Origin: Acheta domesticus
Lineage: Eukaryota > Arthropoda > Insecta > Orthoptera > Gryllidae
Length of the DNA stretch: 64,000 nt
Direction of reading: 5' to 3'
Assembly (NCBI GenBank): GCA_031308135.1
Contig: JAHLJT010009436.1
Span: 145,459,216-145,523,215 of the forward strand
The notes beneath the pieces are model-generated. The model searched no databases, was not told where the DNA came from, and saw nothing but the letters and a program-made list of their open reading frames with translations. The position numbers and the translations under genes were made by a program. Below, piece by piece: positions 32,835-44,939 of this stretch. How positions within the stretch are numbered: the first letter of the stretch is position 1; every line of letters starts with the position of its first letter.

Positions 32835-35305
32835 AACACACACGAACGAATTTGGTACTTTCTTGCCTCGAAACCAGAGTCGCGTGGAGCGGCCACCGAA
32901 CACCCCCCCCTCCCGACAGCACTGGAGCTGTGAGACAGAACGCTCGCGGTTGAGTGGCTTTACGGCACTAGCCTCTAGTGCGTCAAGTTGCGCCGACAGT
33001 CACGCGAGGTCTCTGCAATGTGATATTAATGAAAGGCCTCTTAACTGCGTTCTTTCTCATGTAAATGAAAGGTAATGAGTTCAACTTCATGGTATGCCTC
33101 CGTGAGTGAGAGTAGTTGAAAAAATCAATTGTTTCCTTTGAAATTCATTATCACTTTGGCTAGAACAGGGAGACGTTTATTAACGTAAAACCGTCTAATA
33201 ATTCTAATTTAACGAAGAATAGGTACACATGCTTTGGACTCAATAGTTGCACGATCTTAAAAATTAGTCAAATTTCATATTCACCAGAAATTAATTTTAA
33301 TTGTGTTAAACGGAGTCCGTAAATAAGTCTTGCAACCTCTGGTTCAAGTAATATTAATTAAGATCACCTTATCAACTGTGTACGTTTTTCTGAAATGTAA
33401 ATAACATTTTATTTCTAGCATCTAGGAATGCAAATAAATGTATTGGATTGGGCTTTGCATTTAGCCAAGGCCCTTTCAATCACATTCTATCAATTACTGT
33501 GTGAAGACACATTTAAAATAGGCCCATAACTAGAACTGTTAATGATACGTCAAATTCTGAGAAATGAAAACACGAGCTATTATGTTTGCTTAGTTCTCAC
33601 ACCACAAGCAGACCGTATACTGTCTCGAGTTACCGGTTCTGCAACTACATATAACAATTCTCTTGAACTTGTTCATTGAAAGCCTTCATAACCTCCATGC
33701 CTGTCTCGTGATTGCATACACGTATATCCTGAACGTTGCGCCGAAAGTGACTTTTTGCCCCTGTCGTTAGAAACCGAAATTAAAGTGATCGTCGTGGTTC
33801 CACGGACGCCGTGGGCTTAATCGTCCTTCCCCGAATTGCGGTCGGGAGTTGTCACGGCGGCTGTCTGCGGTCGCCCGCCCGCCGATGACACTGCCGCAGA
33901 CAGACAGCGCGGCCGCATCGGGCCAGGGAAGGATCACAATGTCCTCCCCGCAGGACCAGCCCGAAGAGGTCGCTGCCAATGTTGAGATTAAAAAAAATCA
34001 TAATTAATAGTAATTAAAGTATCGTCATATATCGGTTATAATGTTGTTGGACTGATAATACAGTGGTGTCTTGGTGACAATATCGACATTCCTTTCGGCA
34101 AGGCTGTCAAACGGAGCACGTGCGGGCTCAGAGCTCGCTTGCGCTCTGCAAGGGCATGCAGTGCCCGCGGCGAAGGGAAGACCGCGCTCCAATTTCTCAG
34201 GGATGCACAGTAGGTGGTCCTGGCGGGACGCAAGGAGACATATAACTAGTTTCAGTCCGAGTGAGCCCTTGATTTCGTTTGCAATGAGTGCGGAGGTGAC
34301 GCACTTTATTAAATAAATATTCATCATTATAATTTTTGAAGGCTTTACATTCCGTTAGGTCAAGTCAAGAAATTGGGAGACAATAGCCGCAATTACTGGC
34401 GATGAGCGGAAAAAAGGTGCAAAATACCGGAAGTGCGTGCGGCAGAAACACGACGTGCAGCTGCCTCCAAATGACTTCCGAGTATCAGGGGAGCACGTGC
34501 CTTCACCTGTCCGCCTGTGGCGCGCAGTGAATTCTCTTTGTGTGATGTGATTCGTTCAATTGCATTCAAAGAATAGGAAATGGATTTTAAAGTTAAGAGT
34601 TAATTATATGATAATGAAGAAGCCTTTAAATATTCCCTTTCCTTGAAGATTTCTAGATAATTTCGTAGTGGTTGCAAAGTTCGAGTTCGAGAGAGTTCGA
34701 GCTTTCAGTTTACATGTTCTCTTTAATAACTCATTTGTTTTCAATTACTTCTGTTTACATAGAGTTCAAACTGTTTGAACATTTTATTTTTACAGTTAGA
34801 TATCGAATATCACTATATCGCTGTATCGCATGTTTTGGCGTACAGAGAGTTGACTCCGTGTCTAAATTTGGAACCTACAAATATCTGGAGAGAAGTGGGC
34901 ATTTCTTTGGAGTGGTGCGACAGAAGTGAAGTATTCATGTCTAAATATTCCCTACTGCGCCTGTATGCCAAAACAGAGGCGGAGATTAAAAAAGTCATAT
35001 TAAAAATAGCAACGTCTGTGGACGAGCGACCTTCAATAATTTTTCTCGAAGTATCTGTCGCTCGAGAGGAGCTATTTTCGATCGCTCCTCTTATGCGTTT
35101 AAAAATGTCGGAAAGTTCTGCGCACGAGTCAACGGCAGACGTCCGTTATGTAAAGTGCTGACGTCGGTCTCCATTGCATAACTAAATAGGATTTCACTCA
35201 CGAGAATTGAGAGGACTTTTTTCTTTGCTGAAATCTGAAAAAGTGTCAAGCACACAACAATTAGATAAGTTTGACGCTAGAGACACTAAGTTTCCTCTTG
35301 GTTAG
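32835..35305. other. Mostly AT-rich region with two modest GC-rich patches
   Basis: GC-richer patches at about 33810-33970 and 34090-34230 contain short CpG clusters and no recognisable exon. The rest is unfeatured; the frame at 34775-35161 (128 codons) has no recognised domain. Confidence 0.4.
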
Positions 35306-35309
35306 GGCA

Positions 35310-35686
35310 TTCTCTCTTTCCTTCTCTCTTCTATCTCTTTCTTTCCTTCTCTCTTCTCTCTCTCTTTTTTCTTCTCTCTTCTCTCTCTCTTTTTTCTTCT
35401 CTCTTCTCTCTCTCTTTCCTTCTCTCTTCTCTCTCTCTTCCTTCTCTCTTCTCTCTCTCTTTCCTTCTCTCTTCTCTCTCTCTTTCCTTCTCTCTTCTCT
35501 CTCTCTTTCCTTCTCTCTTCTCTCTTTCCTTCTCTCTTCTCTCTTTCCTTCTCTCTTCTCTCTTTCCTTCTCTCTTCTCTCTTTCCTTCTCTCTTCTCTC
35601 TTTCCTTCTCTCTCTCTCTTTCCTTCTCTCTTCTCTCTTTCCTTCTCTCTCTTGCCCTCTCTCTCCACTCTCTCTCCCCTTTGCCC
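35310..35686 (+). repeat. Long polypyrimidine (CTCTCTTTCCTT)n tract
   Basis: About 375 bp of almost pure pyrimidine on the plus strand, built from ctctctttccttctctcttc units with many regular 16-23 bp repeats. ORFs of 125-146 codons on each strand are low-complexity readings of it (Ser/Leu/Phe and Arg/Glu/Lys) and are not genes. Such mirror-like homopurine tracts can adopt triplex DNA and stall polymerases. Confidence 0.97.
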
Positions 35687-35689
35687 TAA

Positions 35690-38185
35690 AAATCGAAAAA
35701 GAATACATTGAACAGCACCCTACACTAACCTGGTATTTTGATTAGTGATATTAGTAGTATGCACTACTCCGAGCTTCCGCGACTCGGTTCAAGAGAGATA
35801 AATGCCTCCACCAGGATGCATACCTGTGGTTCTTCTCTGAGGTTCAATAAGTCAGTTCATTCTATCTGGGCCTCTTCAAAAGGTATTTATGCATTTCAAA
35901 AATTATTAATTCTTTTTGATTGAGTATTTCGGGCATTAAATTTACCAGCTCTTTTAATTCCCATGTCTCCAAAGCGTACTGTTCGACTATTCAATTTTGT
36001 AATGTAATTGAATGCAAATGTAAAGTAAATTAATTCGATGGTGTAGTCAATGTCCATTGACCAAACCATATAATTAATGCACATTCGTTCTTAGTTATGG
36101 AGCGAGAGACTGAAAACGATCATTCACCCATAGTAAGTGATCTCACTTGTCTGACTCTTCATGAAATCGATCGTGCATTTCCTGGAAAGTAATACCACGT
36201 AAAGTGAAGTTTGTGTATGAATTATACATAAACCTCTGCGATGGATCTCTGCTTGGGTCCCTGAAGTTTGGCGAAGCCCCGAAAGGGATTCGATTTCCCA
36301 GCGCCAGCTGCTCGACCGCCTGGTGGGCACTAAAAGGTTGCTACTTCGAAATCCTATCCATAATGGACTGGTTATTGTTGTTTATGCATTTAGGCTGAAA
36401 ATTTAATGTTTTTTCTTGAAAGCCGAGCGTAATGGAGCCGAAGGGGGGTAAAAAAGTGAGTCCGAAAATAGTTACATTTCAGCCGAGATCCTCACAACAT
36501 TTTTTAAACAATGTATTTATAGTTGAACGAAAATGTTCAAATTTTGAGGATTCCACATATTATAATCAAGTCGATGTAATTATCCAATTTGGCATTAGTA
36601 TTTTTGTTGTTATTCGAGTCGTCAGAGTAGAGGTGACTTTAATTACATTTGATAAAATTATATATCCTTATCATTATAAACCTTAATGATGTATCATCAA
36701 AGAGCTGAAATACCAAAAACGATTCTTATCCACATCTGAAGCAACTAAGAAAGTGCATTTAACTTTGATATTTCAAAATGAACTTTCTTGAAATAATTGC
36801 GCTTTCGACCCGAATCTAAAAGTCAATGAAGTTTAAAAACAATAAATTTGTTTTTCTTCAGATGAGGTTCGTTTTGCTTAAATTGGAACTAGCGTCTTTA
36901 CAGGACGGAAAAGTCTCGATTTTACGAGCGGTAAGCAGTAAATAAATTGCAACTTAGAGATGAATGTACAAGAAAAGAGAGGTATGCTCGGCACATCGAA
37001 ACTTGTCCTCGTCGTAATCTTCTGAAATGTACAATTTGGACATTATAATGATTTGGAGAAAATGTAACAAGTCAGGTACTAATGATTGCCAAGGTTTCAC
37101 AAGTAATGTAATGGGGCATTCATGAACTGTGGCTTGGCGAGGTCCAGTGACATCCAGGGCGTACATGCTGGATGTCACCTCACCAGTACAAACGTTCTTC
37201 CATGGAAGAGTATCGTGTTTGTTTGGTAATTTTCTTTTATGGAAAACTCACCGGAGTGACTCAAAAATAAACGAATACTAAGAATTCCATTGAGAAAATA
37301 TTTTCTCCAGTCATGGAACTGATCTCAAAGGCTAAATTTCTCGAAAACCTCGTGTTGCGTGCTCATCCGCACGCCTTGTTGCAACATACACAAGGTAGCC
37401 TGCATCAAAGCCAGCTTTTCAACCTTTATATTGAAGAGAAAATCATACTTTTAAGTGCTACTGCTTTTTGCAAAATTACATGATTCCAGAAAATAGCTCT
37501 CCCAGCTCATATCAAAGGGAGAGAAATTTGTCGACATAAATAGTGGAAGACCTTTCGTAAACGAAAAGTCATCACCTTACTCATAAATTTGTAAATAACT
37601 ATATTAATACGTCTTCTGCAGAAAAGAACTGGCATCTTCCATCGTGACTTTCTGAACATACGAGTAAAAAAAGAACAGCTTCATAGTCAGTACATCAAAA
37701 ACATAATTGATAAAAATCAGGAATAAAGTTGATAAAGGAAGTCTGAAAAACCTGTAGAAGCGGAACTAAAAGGAAAATCCTGAAAGAAAACGGAGAAAAT
37801 GGGGCTGATTTCTCTTCCTACATGGTTCGTAAATGCAATGGGTGTATACTGGCGTGTCCGCTTGGGCATGTGTGCGTGGGCGGGGGGTGGTGGAGTGGGG
37901 CTGGAGTTATGAATGGGCCCCGTCAGAAAAGACGGCGCTTGGGAGCGTCGATCGGAATTCCAAAGGAGGAGAGCACGCGGTGAATCGATCTCATAACGAT
38001 CCTTGAATGTAGCAGGGGTGGCAGCCGACCCGGGCTTTCCCATACGCTCTCACTCTACGTCACGCCACGCCACGCAAGGAGTTGATGACCGCGGACTGCT
38101 CTGTGGCAGACTTGCCCAAAACAGCGTGCCTAGGGGAGCCGCTGAAAGACGAGTTGCCACCGGAGCCACGCGCAGCATGGGAAGG
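35690..38185. other. Mostly AT-rich region
   Basis: One short hairpin (37147-37178). A possible decayed SINE-like ggattcgatttccc lies near 36287, too weak to call. A GC-richer patch at 37850-38180 has overlapping non-domain ORFs. Confidence 0.4.
37147..37178. repeat. Perfect 11-bp hairpin
   Basis: gtgacatccag and ctggatgtcac flank a 10-nt loop. No further element borders recognised. Confidence 0.8.
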
Positions 38186-38189
38186 CTGG

Positions 38190-38786
38190 ATTCGTATTAG
38201 TGATGAGACATTGATAACAAAACATCGATGTTCACAAACATATGTGTTCGAAATTAAAACATGGATGTTAGTAATACATCGACCAAAAACCATCGCTGTT
38301 TTTTTAATCATCGATGTTTTAAAGTTGGTTTAGTAACCTCTACCATTAAATTCGTGCACAACAAAATTTAATTTGGCAGTTACCGTGCATATTAATTTAT
38401 AATTAAAATTTAACTGAAAACAAAGTTAAAACGCCGCTCCATGTGCAACTTACGAGAAAGAAGGAAATACCAGGGCATCGGGATCATCTAGAGGTTCAGT
38501 AATGTTATCGACGAAGGTAGTACGAACTGCATTCTTTTTGTTCGAACACGAAGGCAGTGGTACCAATAGTTATTTCATATTTCAGCTTTTGCAAAATTTT
38601 GATTGTGGGCATTTCTCAGTCATGAACGAAAACATCGAACACGTTAAAACACATGTACTAAAACGTTAAAAAACATCGATGTTCAACAAACATCGGCTTT
38701 AATACATCTGTTTAAAACATCGATATTTTTATTGAAAAATCGATGTTTTGAAACATCGACATCGATGTCGCATTCCTAATTCGTAT
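38190..38786. mobile_element. hAT-type MITE (38198-38778) with perfect 8-bp target duplication
   Basis: attcgtat occurs at 38190-38197 and again at 38779-38786, exactly flanking a 581-bp element. The termini tagtgatgagacattgat and the reverse complement of the right end, taggaatgcgacatcgat, match at 14 of 18 positions; the left tip obeys the hAT rule (C/T)A(A/G)NG. Both subterminal regions are packed with variants of aacatcgatgtt, absent from the middle, as expected of transposase binding arrays. No transposase frame is present, so it is non-autonomous. The flanks read continuously across the insertion. Confidence 0.9.
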
Positions 38787-38842
38787 GGGGAGATGAGGGG
38801 GAGAGGAAGGTAAGTGGCCCTAACAATGTCTGAATCCACCTT

Positions 38843-38860
38843 CTAACCTAACCTAACCTA
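38843..38860. repeat. Short insect-telomere-like (CCTAA)3 tract
   Basis: ctaacctaacctaaccta equals about three units of the insect telomeric repeat TTAGG in reverse complement. It lies about 60 bp beyond the hAT MITE. Three units can arise by chance or as a repair scar. Confidence 0.6.
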
Positions 38861-38864
38861 CCGC

Positions 38865-40055
38865 GCTCTACGACAGGCAGGAAACATCACAGAACACTGG
38901 GTAACTTTTAAATAAAATGCAATGTTACGTCATTTAAAATAAAGGTTACTATTGTTTAAGATCGGAATTTTGACATAGGTTGTATTGCTGGGAATTTCGA
39001 ATTCGTCTTCAATAGCGCCCAGCACTATCAACTAAATGTTAGTTTCCATATTTGCTTACAGGGATCGAAACAACAATGTTCATCACATGTCATTTCATCC
39101 ATTACATGTGTCATTTCGCGACTAACGAATATGGAATGCAATTTTGGCAATAAAGGATTCAATTTTGAACGCCATTTAGTCAGGATTATTTCGTCACAAG
39201 CACAACATGCCACACCATTTCCGCGTAAAGAAAAACCACCTCCCTCGGAAGGGTGTGAATGACGTGTCGTGTTAAGACTTTGGAAACTATTGGGGCACTA
39301 GAATTGAACTGTTTAAAATATTACTTCAATAACGGTATTAAGTTTCTCTCTCTGAATAGGTATCCCAAAATTCAACCCTGGGTCTTCGCATGTCGGACTT
39401 ACATGTTTTGCCAGATCCTACTTCCAGATCTAGTAAGCCAGAATTTTACAGTGTCATTCGGGCGTAATGTCATAACATGGCAAAGAACTGGGAAGTGCCA
39501 TATTAGTTTGTAAGCTTGCATTCTCTGTTTTAACCATTAGACGCTTTAAGGGAGAGGAATTTAATTGCAGTGCACTCGTTCAGTAAGAAATTTGTTTTCA
39601 GTGCAGTTCCACTTGCTTTAGTTTCCTTTATCAATTGACTATCCACTCATTAAAGGGATTTCATTGTTCATTCGCAATTCTTATTTTAACTACTAATTTT
39701 TCGCTTTGCTCAAGAACTTGGCGTAATCTACTCCCAGTATGTAATAGTTCGTTCATTTATTACATTGGATGCTTCTTTTGTTGTAAACCGATATTGTAGA
39801 ATTCGTAACAACTGTGAAGAACTATTTTTACGAGACTTTTTAAATATAGGATGCTCTAAACTTCATGGAGCCTCGGTGAAGGATCTTCAGACAACAAAAG
39901 ACCAAAAGCGTTAAGGCCAGAACAATACGACTGTCCTTGCGTTATTGCGTTATTCTTGTGTCGATGCATATCTGCTACGACCCCTTTCACCGGAATTTAC
40001 GCAGGCAACCTTTCGGTGACATCAACGCTCCAGGAAAAGACATCCTGGTCGGCGA
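38865..40055. other. AT-rich region without feature
   Basis: No supported gene, RNA or repeat. Confidence 0.4.
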
Positions 40056-40059
40056 ACAC

Positions 40060-40290
40060 GTGCGCTTCGGCGGCGCAAGTAGCCGGCTCCTCCAAAAGCG
40101 CCGACGCACCGCGTTTCGCAACAGGACGCGGCGGCGGCGCGGCGTGCGGCGGCCGCGGACCTCATCACCAGTAGAACAGCGCCTCCCGCAAAGGCGACCG
40201 CCTCTCTCTCTCTGGTCTGCGCCGACGCCGCCACGTCGCGCCGCCCGCCTCGCTTCTGCGTGCGTCGCTGCCGGACACGCGTGACTGTCT
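40060..40290. promoter_or_regulatory. CpG-rich island
   Basis: CpG-dense block with gcggcggcgcggcgtgcggcggccgcgg. Overlapping ORFs on both strands are compositional. Confidence 0.35.
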
Positions 40291-40294
40291 GCCG

Positions 40295-40675
40295 CTGGAT
40301 GTCCAGCTGCTATTGCACCGGCTGAACTGATGCTATCGTCGCCCTTTTACTTCTCTCTTGGGTTACGGCGCTGCCATTGCTTTTGCCTTTTCGTCCTCCA
40401 TTGCCTCTTCTGCCATCTCGCAAGGTTTTGCCACTTTCGGCCTCGCCTCCACTGCCACTACTGCCTGGATGAGCACGGTCATTGACCCCATGATCATGAT
40501 CATCATATGTGCATACTGTTTCTTTATTGTCAAATCATTTTCCTTTTCGCCCGCCTCTGAGAATTTACAGCGACCACTGACATCCTCGTAATCACTAACA
40601 TCACCTTTTCCAAGATCAACTGCCTTTTGTGTATCTGTCGTCATCCACACTGACCACAGTCCCCACACCAAGTAA
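40295..40675. other. Mixed region without supported exon
   Basis: A plus-strand frame (40358-40591) reads as hydrophobic, Ala/Ser-rich; the opposite strand is also open. No domain recognised. Confidence 0.3.
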
Positions 40676-40679
40676 GAAA

Positions 40680-41520
40680 GTCTTCTCTTCGTCTCTTTTC
40701 CCTTCTCTTACTAGCACTCTTCTTCCTTCCTCTCACTCTCTATCTCCCTTTCCCTTCCCCTTCCCTTAGGGCTCTCTCTCCCTTTCCCTTCCCCTTCCCG
40801 TAGGTCTCTCCTCACCAATCTCCCTATAATTAACCTACACCTACGTCGAGTCGCAAATTACTTCATTTTTGTTGTATCGCCCAACCACTTCCACGCCCTC
40901 CCCCATCAATGAAATCTTCTTCCTTTCCCTATTTGTTTCTGCTACTAGTTCTCCTTAATTATTTCTCTCTCGACCCTTTCTCATATCCAGTCACACTCCA
41001 TCCTTCTACATCACAAATGTCTCCACACCTTCCAACTACTGTTCCCTCTCGGCTCTCGCCTTCGTGACTGCTACCTCCCACCGCTTCGTTCTCTCTGAAG
41101 GTTCCTCCTTCCGCGCGCCGCACAGCACCGCACCGTTTAGCTCTGAAGCCGGCGCCTTCCCACCCGCCCCCGCCCTCCCTCCCTCCCGCTCGCGCCACCC
41201 GCTCACCCTCCCCTCTCCCTCCCGCTCGCTCCCCGTCCATCCGCTCGCCCGTCCATCCGCTCGCCCGTCCACCGGCTCGCCCGTCCACCCGCCCGTCCAC
41301 CGCCCGCCCGTCCGCCCGCCGCTCGCCAATGACCGCCCGCTCGCCCCCGCCCGCCCGTTTCTGCTCGCGCGCCCCCTCTCGCTCGCTCACATGCCCGCAA
41401 GACTCACCCGCCCACTACCTCCTGCCTCCTGCCCGCCCTCACTTGCCCCCTGCCCGCCCCCTCTTGCCCCCTGCCCGCCCCCGCTTCCCCACCCGCCTGT
41501 TCCTCGCTGGCTCGCTCCTT
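40680..41520 (+). repeat. CT- and C-rich low-complexity region with minisatellites
   Basis: Contains a two-copy unit (ccctttcccttccccttccc, near 40748 and 40780), a cluster of about 16-bp units resembling cgtccatccgctcgcc (41232-41330) and three units resembling ccccctgcccgcccc (41430-41490). The ORF of 206 codons at 41064-41684 is Pro/Ser/Arg-rich across these arrays and is rejected as a gene. Confidence 0.85.
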
Positions 41521-41524
41521 CCCT

Positions 41525-42875
41525 TCCCAGGGCGTTGCGTGATGTTACGGGAATCGACGGCGGTGTTTCGCGCGGCGCGGCGGGTGGCTGTCGCCGGCTG
41601 CCTGTTGCCTTTGTTCGTTTTACGATGTTTCTGCGCGGAATTGCTGACTCAGGCTTTGTAACCGTTTGGTTTACACGCGCGTAAACGGGCCACGAGACGC
41701 GCGCCCGCCTCCCTGGGAACGGCCCGCGACGCTCATTGCCCTTAATAACGAGAAGTGCTGCTTTGCACGGATCAGGCGCTTCCCTAAGTGTTTATTGCAG
41801 CGTTTATTGATGATGGTACCACCCGCATAATGAAGTAATAAACTCTGCGATGTGTGATGATATTGGTGTGTTGTGTGAGACCATTTAGGAAAAGATACAG
41901 GATTGTAATATTGAAAACAACTCCAGGATTCTTAATACATTTTTTCTCTGAATCTTCTAGATAGGGCGATAATGATTCATATCTACAAATAATAATAATA
42001 ATATAACCATATTAATAAGATTTAATCAGTCACATATACAATTTCAATCGTGTGTAACGCGTCAAATGTAATGTAGGCGGAGGCAGTGCAATTGTGCTTG
42101 TCTTCTTGAGTTCCAGAATCCCTACACTCTCTTTTACTACACATTATTTTGAATAAAGATAGAAAGGGGCATTTTGATTTTTCATAAATGTTAACTCCTA
42201 GGTAATAGGAGTGCGCGACAAATGATCTCAGCTTTGAATTGAATATTCTGCGTACAAATAACTTATCCCCCACTCCTCTCCTCGCCTAGCAAAAGAGAGC
42301 TCAAGAAAACGGAAGAAAGTGAAGTTACATGTACTGTCCACAAGCAAAGTAAGGGGTCATCACAGCATTTGCTCAAAGGATCAAGGCAAACTGGACGAAA
42401 AACCAGATCTATAATTATTTCAAAATCAACATTTTCCAAAGCAAAGACTGCATTTTGCGGACTTGGTAGTAAATTTTGAAGATTTCATCCACTTCTAAAT
42501 TAATCAGAGTGCGCTTATTTTGCATAAAGCTTGACTTTTTAAACTAGAAAGTTTTAAAAAGTAGATTTATAAAACATTAAAAATTGCACTTGCGAATTTG
42601 TATATCCTAATCATGAAACCGCCGAGATCCAAAATAGTGGAACGCATGGATTATCTATGAAAGTATGAATTAATATTGCCTAATACAATTTTATCGCAAT
42701 CAGAAGGGCATTTCCTTCTTCACTTTTCGTTTCATATTCGTTATTCACATTTTGGTAGTGTCCCCAGGAAGCATCCAATAGGAATGTACGGATTGGTGTT
42801 TCTGTGTAAATTGTTGCATATCTGACGCGTGGGATTGCAACATGCATTCCAACTCCGCAGCTGCATTCGTACATC
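41525..42875. other. Mixed to AT-rich region without feature
   Basis: CpG-rich to about 41740, then AT-rich. A short taa/aat run lies near 41988-42003. No exon recognised. Confidence 0.4.
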
Positions 42876-42879
42876 ATCT

Positions 42880-43230
42880 GGTGGGACCATCGCATTCCGA
42901 ATATCCGCCGCCGGCGGCACGTGGCGAACGCGCGTCGGAACGATCCACGCAGCCATGCGATGCGGGCGATGGCGCGCGGGAATCCCATGCACAGCCTCTG
43001 GCGCCGCCTTCGCCGCCGCCACCGCCTCCCCCGCGCCACCATCACCACCACCTCCGCCAACGCTGTCACCACCACCTCTGCCTCTTGATTTCGCCTCCGC
43101 CTCTCCATCCGCCTCCACCTTTACCTCCTCGTCTACATCACCTCCTCCGTCACCCTCACCGCCACCGCTAGCGTAATCGTCATCTCCATCACCAGAGACA
43201 CCAACAGTACTACAGCTATCACGACCGCTA
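42880..43230. promoter_or_regulatory. GC-rich, CCT/CCG/CAC-repetitive block
   Basis: CpG-rich start (ccgccgccggcggcacgtgg) running into imperfect triplets (ccaccatcaccaccacctcc). Open frames on both strands give Pro/His- or Gly/Asp-rich peptides, a trinucleotide-repeat effect. Possible regulatory island. Confidence 0.3.
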
Positions 43231-43234
43231 CTAC

Positions 43235-43775
43235 TACCACCCTCCAAGTCAGTGTTGTCAAGGTGGATGCCACGAGTTGGGAGTCCTTGGCATGAGTGCC
43301 ACGACGAAATCGCCCCTCCACGCACTTCATTACCCCGCCGCAAGAGACAACGCCATCCCTATTGTAAAACGGCAGGATTACTAATAGTTTTCTCTCGCGA
43401 CGCTAATGACGCAGAGAAACTCGTGGCATGGCACGGTGCCGCGAGGCGTGTCACTGCCACCAGCAGGAGACCTTGACACCACTGCTCCAAGTCGTTGCCA
43501 TCATCGTCGCTGCCGTCGCTGAAGCCTCCACAAACACAAGCACAAGGCCACCAACACCACTGCCACCTGATCCCTGTTCCACAAGTAACAACATGCTTCC
43601 TTCCCTCTCACTGCGTCCATCACATCCAACATGTCGGCCAGCCCCACGACCACCAGTCACAAAGTCGCCATTATTGGCCTTGTCACCAACATCCTTTTCA
43701 CACCTCTGCCGCCAACGTCACCGAGGGGCAACCCCCCTCAGGCGTCATTGCCTGCGCTGACACCATTGCATCCAT
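43235..43775. other. Triplet-rich mixed region
   Basis: Imperfect acc/acn triplets and mixed sequence; frames on both strands are open without a domain. Confidence 0.3.
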
Positions 43776-43779
43776 TGGG

Positions 43780-44170
43780 TCTCCGCCATCGCTTCGCGCG
43801 CCTCCAATTCCACCTCCGCCGCGGGGCGCGAACGGCGCGCGGCAGCTGCGGCCCGCACGCGCGCACCTCGCTCCCCCGCCCCCGCCCCCGCCCACCGCCC
43901 CGGGCGCTCGCCCTCCGGCGCCGCCCCGCGACCGTTGGCGCGCCGGAAGTAGCTCGCACCGCCCGCCGGAAGTGGGGAGAGCGCATCTGGCCTCCCCCTG
44001 GCAACGGCCGATCGGCGCGGTGCGACGCGGCGCGGCGCGGCGCGGCGGCGAGGTGGCCGCCCAGGTAGCGCTGGCTGCGCCCCGACACGACGGCGCGTCC
44101 CCGGCGGGCGGCTACGCGCGGGGCTTGCGGTGGGATTTTTTGCGGCGCGCCGTGATGTATCGGATGGCGT
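43780..44170. promoter_or_regulatory. CpG island
   Basis: CpG-dense island with cccccgcccccgccc, gcggcgcggcgcggcgcggc and paired gccggaagt ETS-type sites (43945-43980). The 285-codon plus-strand ORF that crosses it shows no domain and has an equally open opposite strand. Possible promoter. Confidence 0.4.
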
Positions 44171-44174
44171 GCTT

Positions 44175-44860
44175 ACCCTTGAGAGGAAGCGCTTTGTTAG
44201 GATTTGAGGGGAGTGGAATAGGTTGGCAGTATCGTCATTGCTATCGGAGTAAACTTTTTTTCTTTGTGCATACTATAAATATTTTACAACCCATTTTTAA
44301 AATACAACGAACGACTACGGATGGGCAGGTGCACTCGTACGTGTCATATTAAGTTCTAAATGGGATAGACACGTTTTGAAACGAGGTGCAGCATTGGACA
44401 CATTCTAGCGCTTGAAAACTATTTGAGTTATTCAATTCATCAAACTCATTACTTGGTATTTATTTACGCTCGTGGGTACGGTCGTGTTCCTTTACCCTCT
44501 CCGTACGTTTTAACGACTTAGGCGAAGAAGCAGGGCACATAGTATTTGTGAAAGTGCCAAGTGATGGGTCAGTTGCTGAAATTAATACTAAAAGAAACCG
44601 GAGTGGTCCGATAAAGCTGCCACGCCCATGATTACACCACATATCGAACGGAATGTCGACCCTGGGACCTTGTGGTGGGCAAAGAAACACTACAAGCCGA
44701 TACGCTGTCTTTATTTGTTACATAGTACATTTCTGATGACCCAGGTGGTAGTGAGACTTCAATATTCGCTGATCATCTGTGTGACTTGGATATTTTTATC
44801 GCGTCCATTTGGTAGGAAGTTTGCCAGATTACATTGCACAGTAGCAAATACAATATATCA
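44175..44860. other. Unfeatured region upstream of the retroelement fragment
   Basis: The 79-codon frame at 44628-44867 has no domain. It may include flanking retroelement sequence, but I could not show that. Confidence 0.35.
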
Positions 44861-44865
44861 GCGGT

Positions 44866-44883
44866 AACAATAATAATAATAAC

Positions 44884-44927
<44 letters not shown>

Positions 44928-44932
44928 TAATA
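44866..44932. repeat. (AAT)n microsatellite
   Basis: About 22 aat/aac units ending eight bases before the retroelement-derived frame. Confidence 0.97.
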
Positions 44933-44939
44933 TTTTAAA

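Noticed and set aside
35261..35711. ORFs of 125-146 codons on both strands
   Set aside because: Simple readings of a polypyrimidine tract.
36280..36320. SINE head
   Set aside because: Only a weak reverse B-box-like string, no A box or tail.
41064..41684. 206-codon ORF
   Set aside because: Pro/Ser/Arg low complexity across C-rich minisatellites, with the opposite strand equally open; no domain.
43495..44352. 285-codon ORF, the longest in the window
   Set aside because: Runs through triplet-repetitive and CpG-island DNA, overlaps open frames in other phases and on the other strand, no recognisable domain.
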